The translations under genes and the position numbers were made by a program. A stretch of 64,000 nucleotides of DNA from Armatimonadota bacterium (GTDB taxonomy: Bacteria > Armatimonadota > UBA5829 > DSUL01): NCBI GenBank assembly GCA_025998755.1, contig AP024674.1, forward strand, positions 1,416,162 through 1,480,161. The letters are read 5' to 3'. Shown piece after piece: positions 61,459 to 64,000 of the stretch. Within the stretch, counting starts at the first letter, position 1. Each line of letters opens with the position of its first letter. The notes under the pieces were generated by a model that saw nothing but the letters and a program-made list of their open reading frames with translations, had not been told where the DNA came from and made no database searches.

Positions 61459-62241
61459 ATGGACAAGACGCTCGAAAGCCAGACCACCGAAGCGCCTGAG
61501 ATTGTGCGCGTGCCAGAGATCCGGCTCATTGCGTTCACGGAGTTCTCTCATCCGGGGGACGTGCCGTGGGAGACGGATACGCCGGTGGCGTCCGAAAAGC
61601 TGATCGAATATGCCGGCCGGATGTGCTACCAGTCCTGGTCCAATCCGGCTGGCCGGACCAACCGCGAATATATCGCCAACATGCTGGACCACGGTCACCT
61701 TTCGGTGATTGAGCACGCGAGCGCCTCGTTCAGCATCCGCGGCGTGTCCCGTTCCTGCACCCACGAGCTGGTGCGTCATCGGCATTTCTCCTTCTCTCAG
61801 GTCTCGCAGAGATATGTCTCTGAAGAGGATTCCCGGATGGTGGAGCCGGACTGTATTGCTCAGGATCCGGAATGCCACCGCATCTTCATGGAGGCCGTGA
61901 CGAAGGCCAGGGAGGCGTATCGCGAGCTGTATGAGCGCCTGGCCGGGAAGTTCGAAAACGTGGAAAGCCGCACGCTGCGCCGGAAGCTGGCCCGCCAAGC
62001 CGCGCGCAGCGTGCTGCCGAACGCGGTGGAAACAGCGCTGGTGATGACCGGGAACTTCCGGGCCTGGCGGCATTTCATCCGGATGAGGGCAAACGAGCAT
62101 GCGGACGTGGAGATCCGAGCGGTGGCGGTGGAGATTTGCCGCCAGCTGCAGCAGTTGAGCCCTGCAGTCTTTAGCGATTTCACCATCTCCGCGCTGGAGG
62201 ACGGCACCGAGGTAGCTTCCACCCACTATATCTACGAATGA
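61459..62241 (+). CDS. thyX: Flavin-dependent thymidylate synthase
   Basis: 260 aa. ThyX motif [13 protein letters not shown] (RHRxxSxxxxSQR) with upstream [14 protein letters not shown] and downstream [27 protein letters not shown]. It makes dTMP using FAD and methylene-THF. The first 20 residues before PEIRLIAF are a variable extension. 11 nt after ilvD and ATGA-coupled to the hydrolase gene. Confidence 0.97.
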   Translation: MDKTLESQTTEAPEIVRVPEIRLIAFTEFSHPGDVPWETDTPVASEKLIEYAGRMCYQSWSNPAGRTNREYIANMLDHGHLSVIEHASASFSIRGVSRSCTHELVRHRHFSFSQVSQRYVSEEDSRMVEPDCIAQDPECHRIFMEAVTKAREAYRELYERLAGKFENVESRTLRRKLARQAARSVLPNAVETALVMTGNFRAWRHFIRMRANEHADVEIRAVAVEICRQLQQLSPAVFSDFTISALEDGTEVASTHYIYE

Positions 62242-62888
62242 CGGCGGTTCCACACATTATCCAGATGGCAGCCGGGCCGCTGGAGACCAACTGCTACGCC
62301 GTGATCTGTCCCGAGACCGGCGAGGTGGCGATAATTGATCCGGGGGCCGGAGCCGAAGCAATTCTCAGCCGCCTTCCCGATGAAACCACGGTGCGGATGG
62401 TCCTGTTGACTCATGGACACTTCGATCACGTGGGAGCAGTGCGGGAAGTGGCCCAGGCGACAGGAGCGCCGGTGGGCATCCATCCCGATGACGCGCTGCT
62501 GATGTCACAGGCTCCGGCGATGGCCCGGTTGTTTGGCGTGGAGATGACCGCTCCGCCCGCTCCGGACTTTCAACTGCAGGATGGGCAGAAGCTGCAGGTG
62601 GGACGACTCACCCTGGAGGTGCTGCATACTCCTGGCCATTCCGCGGGTGGGGTGACCTTCGCACTGCCGGGGACCGCCATTGTGGGTGATTGCCTGTTTG
62701 CCGGGTCTATAGGAAGGACCGACCTTCCCGGATCCGACTACAGGACGCTGATGCGCTCCATCGTGGACCGGATCCTGTCGCTGCCGGATGAGACCCGTGT
62801 GCTGCCTGGACACGGCCCGTCCACCACCGTAGGCCGCGAGAGGCAGACCAACCCATTCATTTCGGATTATCTGTCAGATCCTCTCTGA
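62238..62888 (+). CDS. MBL-fold hydrolase, glyoxalase II-like
   Basis: 216 aa metallo-beta-lactamase fold. Metal motif [11 protein letters not shown] (HxHxDH), [26 protein letters not shown] and [19 protein letters not shown]. Size and SxGRTDLPG loop match the short YcbL/GloB-like subgroup that hydrolyses thioesters. Starts inside the thyX stop (ATGA). The 189-nt gap to the next gene contains no recognised feature. Confidence 0.9.
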   Translation: MTAVPHIIQMAAGPLETNCYAVICPETGEVAIIDPGAGAEAILSRLPDETTVRMVLLTHGHFDHVGAVREVAQATGAPVGIHPDDALLMSQAPAMARLFGVEMTAPPAPDFQLQDGQKLQVGRLTLEVLHTPGHSAGGVTFALPGTAIVGDCLFAGSIGRTDLPGSDYRTLMRSIVDRILSLPDETRVLPGHGPSTTVGRERQTNPFISDYLSDPL

Positions 62889-63077
62889 CACGAAACACCG
62901 CATACGGCGCATAGCCGTTTGACGCCGCCTCCGACACGCACCCCCTGCCGCGGCACACAGGTGCCGTGCCCTCCTGCCGCCTCCCTGGCGCGGAAACCCA
63001 GCAATCTGCCTCTTGAAGGAAACGCCGCGCCCGGCACTCAAACACACTGAACGCCTTTTACGGAGATTCCAAAGGAA

Positions 63078-64000
63078 ATGCCGAGACAGATCAGGCCGAA
63101 GCGCGGAGCGGCACACGCCGTTGCAGGTGTTATCGCGGTGGCCGTTCTCGCGGCCGCATTTGCCGCTCAAGGAGCAGCCCCGGACATCCGGCTGGAGACC
63201 CGCGTGCTGGGTCAGGACCAGTGGTTGAAAGGCAGCCAGGCGGCACTGCGCATCATTACGCTGGACCACTACACGGAAAGGCCGCTGGCGGGGACTCCTG
63301 TCCAGGCGGTGCTCAGGCCTCGCGACGGAGGGAATGCCACCCTGCTGTATCGTGGCCGAACCAACGGTCAGGGCACGGTGGATGCCACGTTCCCTGTCCC
63401 CGACCTGCCGGAGGGACAGTACACCCTGGAGGTGACAGCAAAGGCTCTAGGGGAGACGGATGAAATCACCGCTTCCGTTCGCATCAAGCGCCAGCTCCGG
63501 GTGCTGCTCACCACGGACAAGCCGCTTTATCAGCCCGGGCAGACGATGCATATCCGCGTGCTGGCTCTGCAGATCCCATCACTGAAACCGGCATCCTCGG
63601 AGCGGTGCATCCTAGAGGTGATGGACGCGAAGGGCAACAAGGTCTACAAGAAATCGCTGGCGCTCTCGGAGTTCGGCGTGGTGGGATCCACTTTCCAGCT
63701 CGCCACGGAGGTGAACAGAGGAGCCTGGACGGTGCGGGCCATCGTGGGAGATGAAGAGACGGAAAAGCAGGTCACCGTGGACCGCTACGTTCTGCCCAAG
63801 TTCAAGATCAGGCTTGAAACCCATAAGAAGTTTTACCTTCCCGGCGAGAAGGTGAGCGGAACGGTCCACGCGGACTACTTCTTCGGGAAGCCTGTGGACG
63901 GGGCGAAAGTGGTTGTAAGGCTTGCGACCTTCGACGTCGGTTACAACGACTTCGCCGAGATCATCGGGACCACCGACAAAGCCGGTGTGTTCAACTTTGA
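63078..64000 (+). CDS. Alpha-2-macroglobulin-like exported protein (3' end beyond window)
   Basis: 307 codons are visible and the frame is open at the edge. ATG is preceded by AAAGGA. Signal peptide AVAGVIAVAVLAAAFAAQGA with no lipobox Cys. An MG1-type domain starts near residue 40. MG2-type LLTTDKPLYQPGQTMHIRVLAL near residue 145 is the classic macroglobulin signature, and DRYVLPKFKI near 236 marks the next MG domain. The bait region and thioester (if any) lie beyond the window. The family traps proteases. Confidence 0.85.
   Translation, partial: MPRQIRPKRGAAHAVAGVIAVAVLAAAFAAQGAAPDIRLETRVLGQDQWLKGSQAALRIITLDHYTERPLAGTPVQAVLRPRDGGNATLLYRGRTNGQGTVDATFPVPDLPEGQYTLEVTAKALGETDEITASVRIKRQLRVLLTTDKPLYQPGQTMHIRVLALQIPSLKPASSERCILEVMDAKGNKVYKKSLALSEFGVVGSTFQLATEVNRGAWTVRAIVGDEETEKQVTVDRYVLPKFKIRLETHKKFYLPGEKVSGTVHADYFFGKPVDGAKVVVRLATFDVGYNDFAEIIGTTDKAGVFNF

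Noticed and set aside
1-64000. Insertion sequences, prophage, CRISPR arrays, rRNA or tRNA genes
   Set aside because: No transposase, integrase or cas motifs, no direct repeat arrays and no cloverleaf were recognised by reading.

Overview
The window is a GC-rich bacterial chromosome segment that I would place in or near the Armatimonadota. Two unlinked type IV prepilin-like proteins (3277..3942 and 13412..14161) carry the N-terminal segment ending in AAILFPVF, which is typical of that phylum. A PEP-CTERM protein, a KdsD-type arabinose-5-phosphate isomerase (a Kdo/LPS precursor step) and meso-DAP-type MurE point to a diderm envelope. No rRNA, tRNA, CRISPR array, insertion sequence or prophage was seen. 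The phylum call is an inference from motifs, not from a search.

Layout. 1-3.1 kb (minus): membrane glycosyltransferase-like protein (cut by the left edge), 5'-nucleotidase-like phosphoesterase, kdsD. 3.3-6.1 kb (plus): prepilin-like protein, divergent class II aldolase, FadR-type regulator. 6.1-12.9 kb (minus): heparinase II/III-like protein, a large secreted protein with OB-like C-terminal modules, and a PEP-CTERM protein with a structured leader. 13.4-18.4 kb: second prepilin-like protein, cysteine desulfurase, DsbD, dienelactone hydrolase.

18.5-37.9 kb (minus) is one nearly complete division and cell wall (dcw) cluster. In transcription order it reads mraZ-rsmH-ftsL-ftsI-(terminator-like hairpin)-murE-murF-mraY-murD-ftsW-murG-murC-murB-ddl-ftsQ-DUF881-DUF1290-ftsA-ftsZ. 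From murE to ftsQ every junction overlaps, mostly as GTGA, ATGA or TTGA. A sigma70-type promoter flanked by paired repeats precedes mraZ.

38.3-50.2 kb: UPF0182 membrane protein, isocitrate lyase/PEP mutase family enzyme, two aldo/keto reductases, sugar epimerase, GH38 alpha-mannosidase, miaB and a cobalamin adenosyltransferase. 50.2-54.1 kb (plus): an inactive-looking receiver domain, DUF2203, a URO-D family protein, and then the most notable locus, a two-domain ferritin-like protein with a C-terminal LTVGSL peptide immediately followed by an encapsulin shell gene. I read this as an iron-handling encapsulin nanocompartment whose cargo is a tandem fusion with two complete sets of diiron ligands.

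54.2-59.5 kb (plus): UbiD-family decarboxylase, mqnE, mqnC (futalosine menaquinone pathway) and an AhbC/NirJ-like radical SAM enzyme. 59.7-64 kb (plus): ilvD, thyX, an MBL-fold hydrolase and the start of an alpha-2-macroglobulin-like protein cut by the right edge. Three related palindromic elements (14.3, 42.2 and 55.7 kb) look like a dispersed REP-type repeat family.
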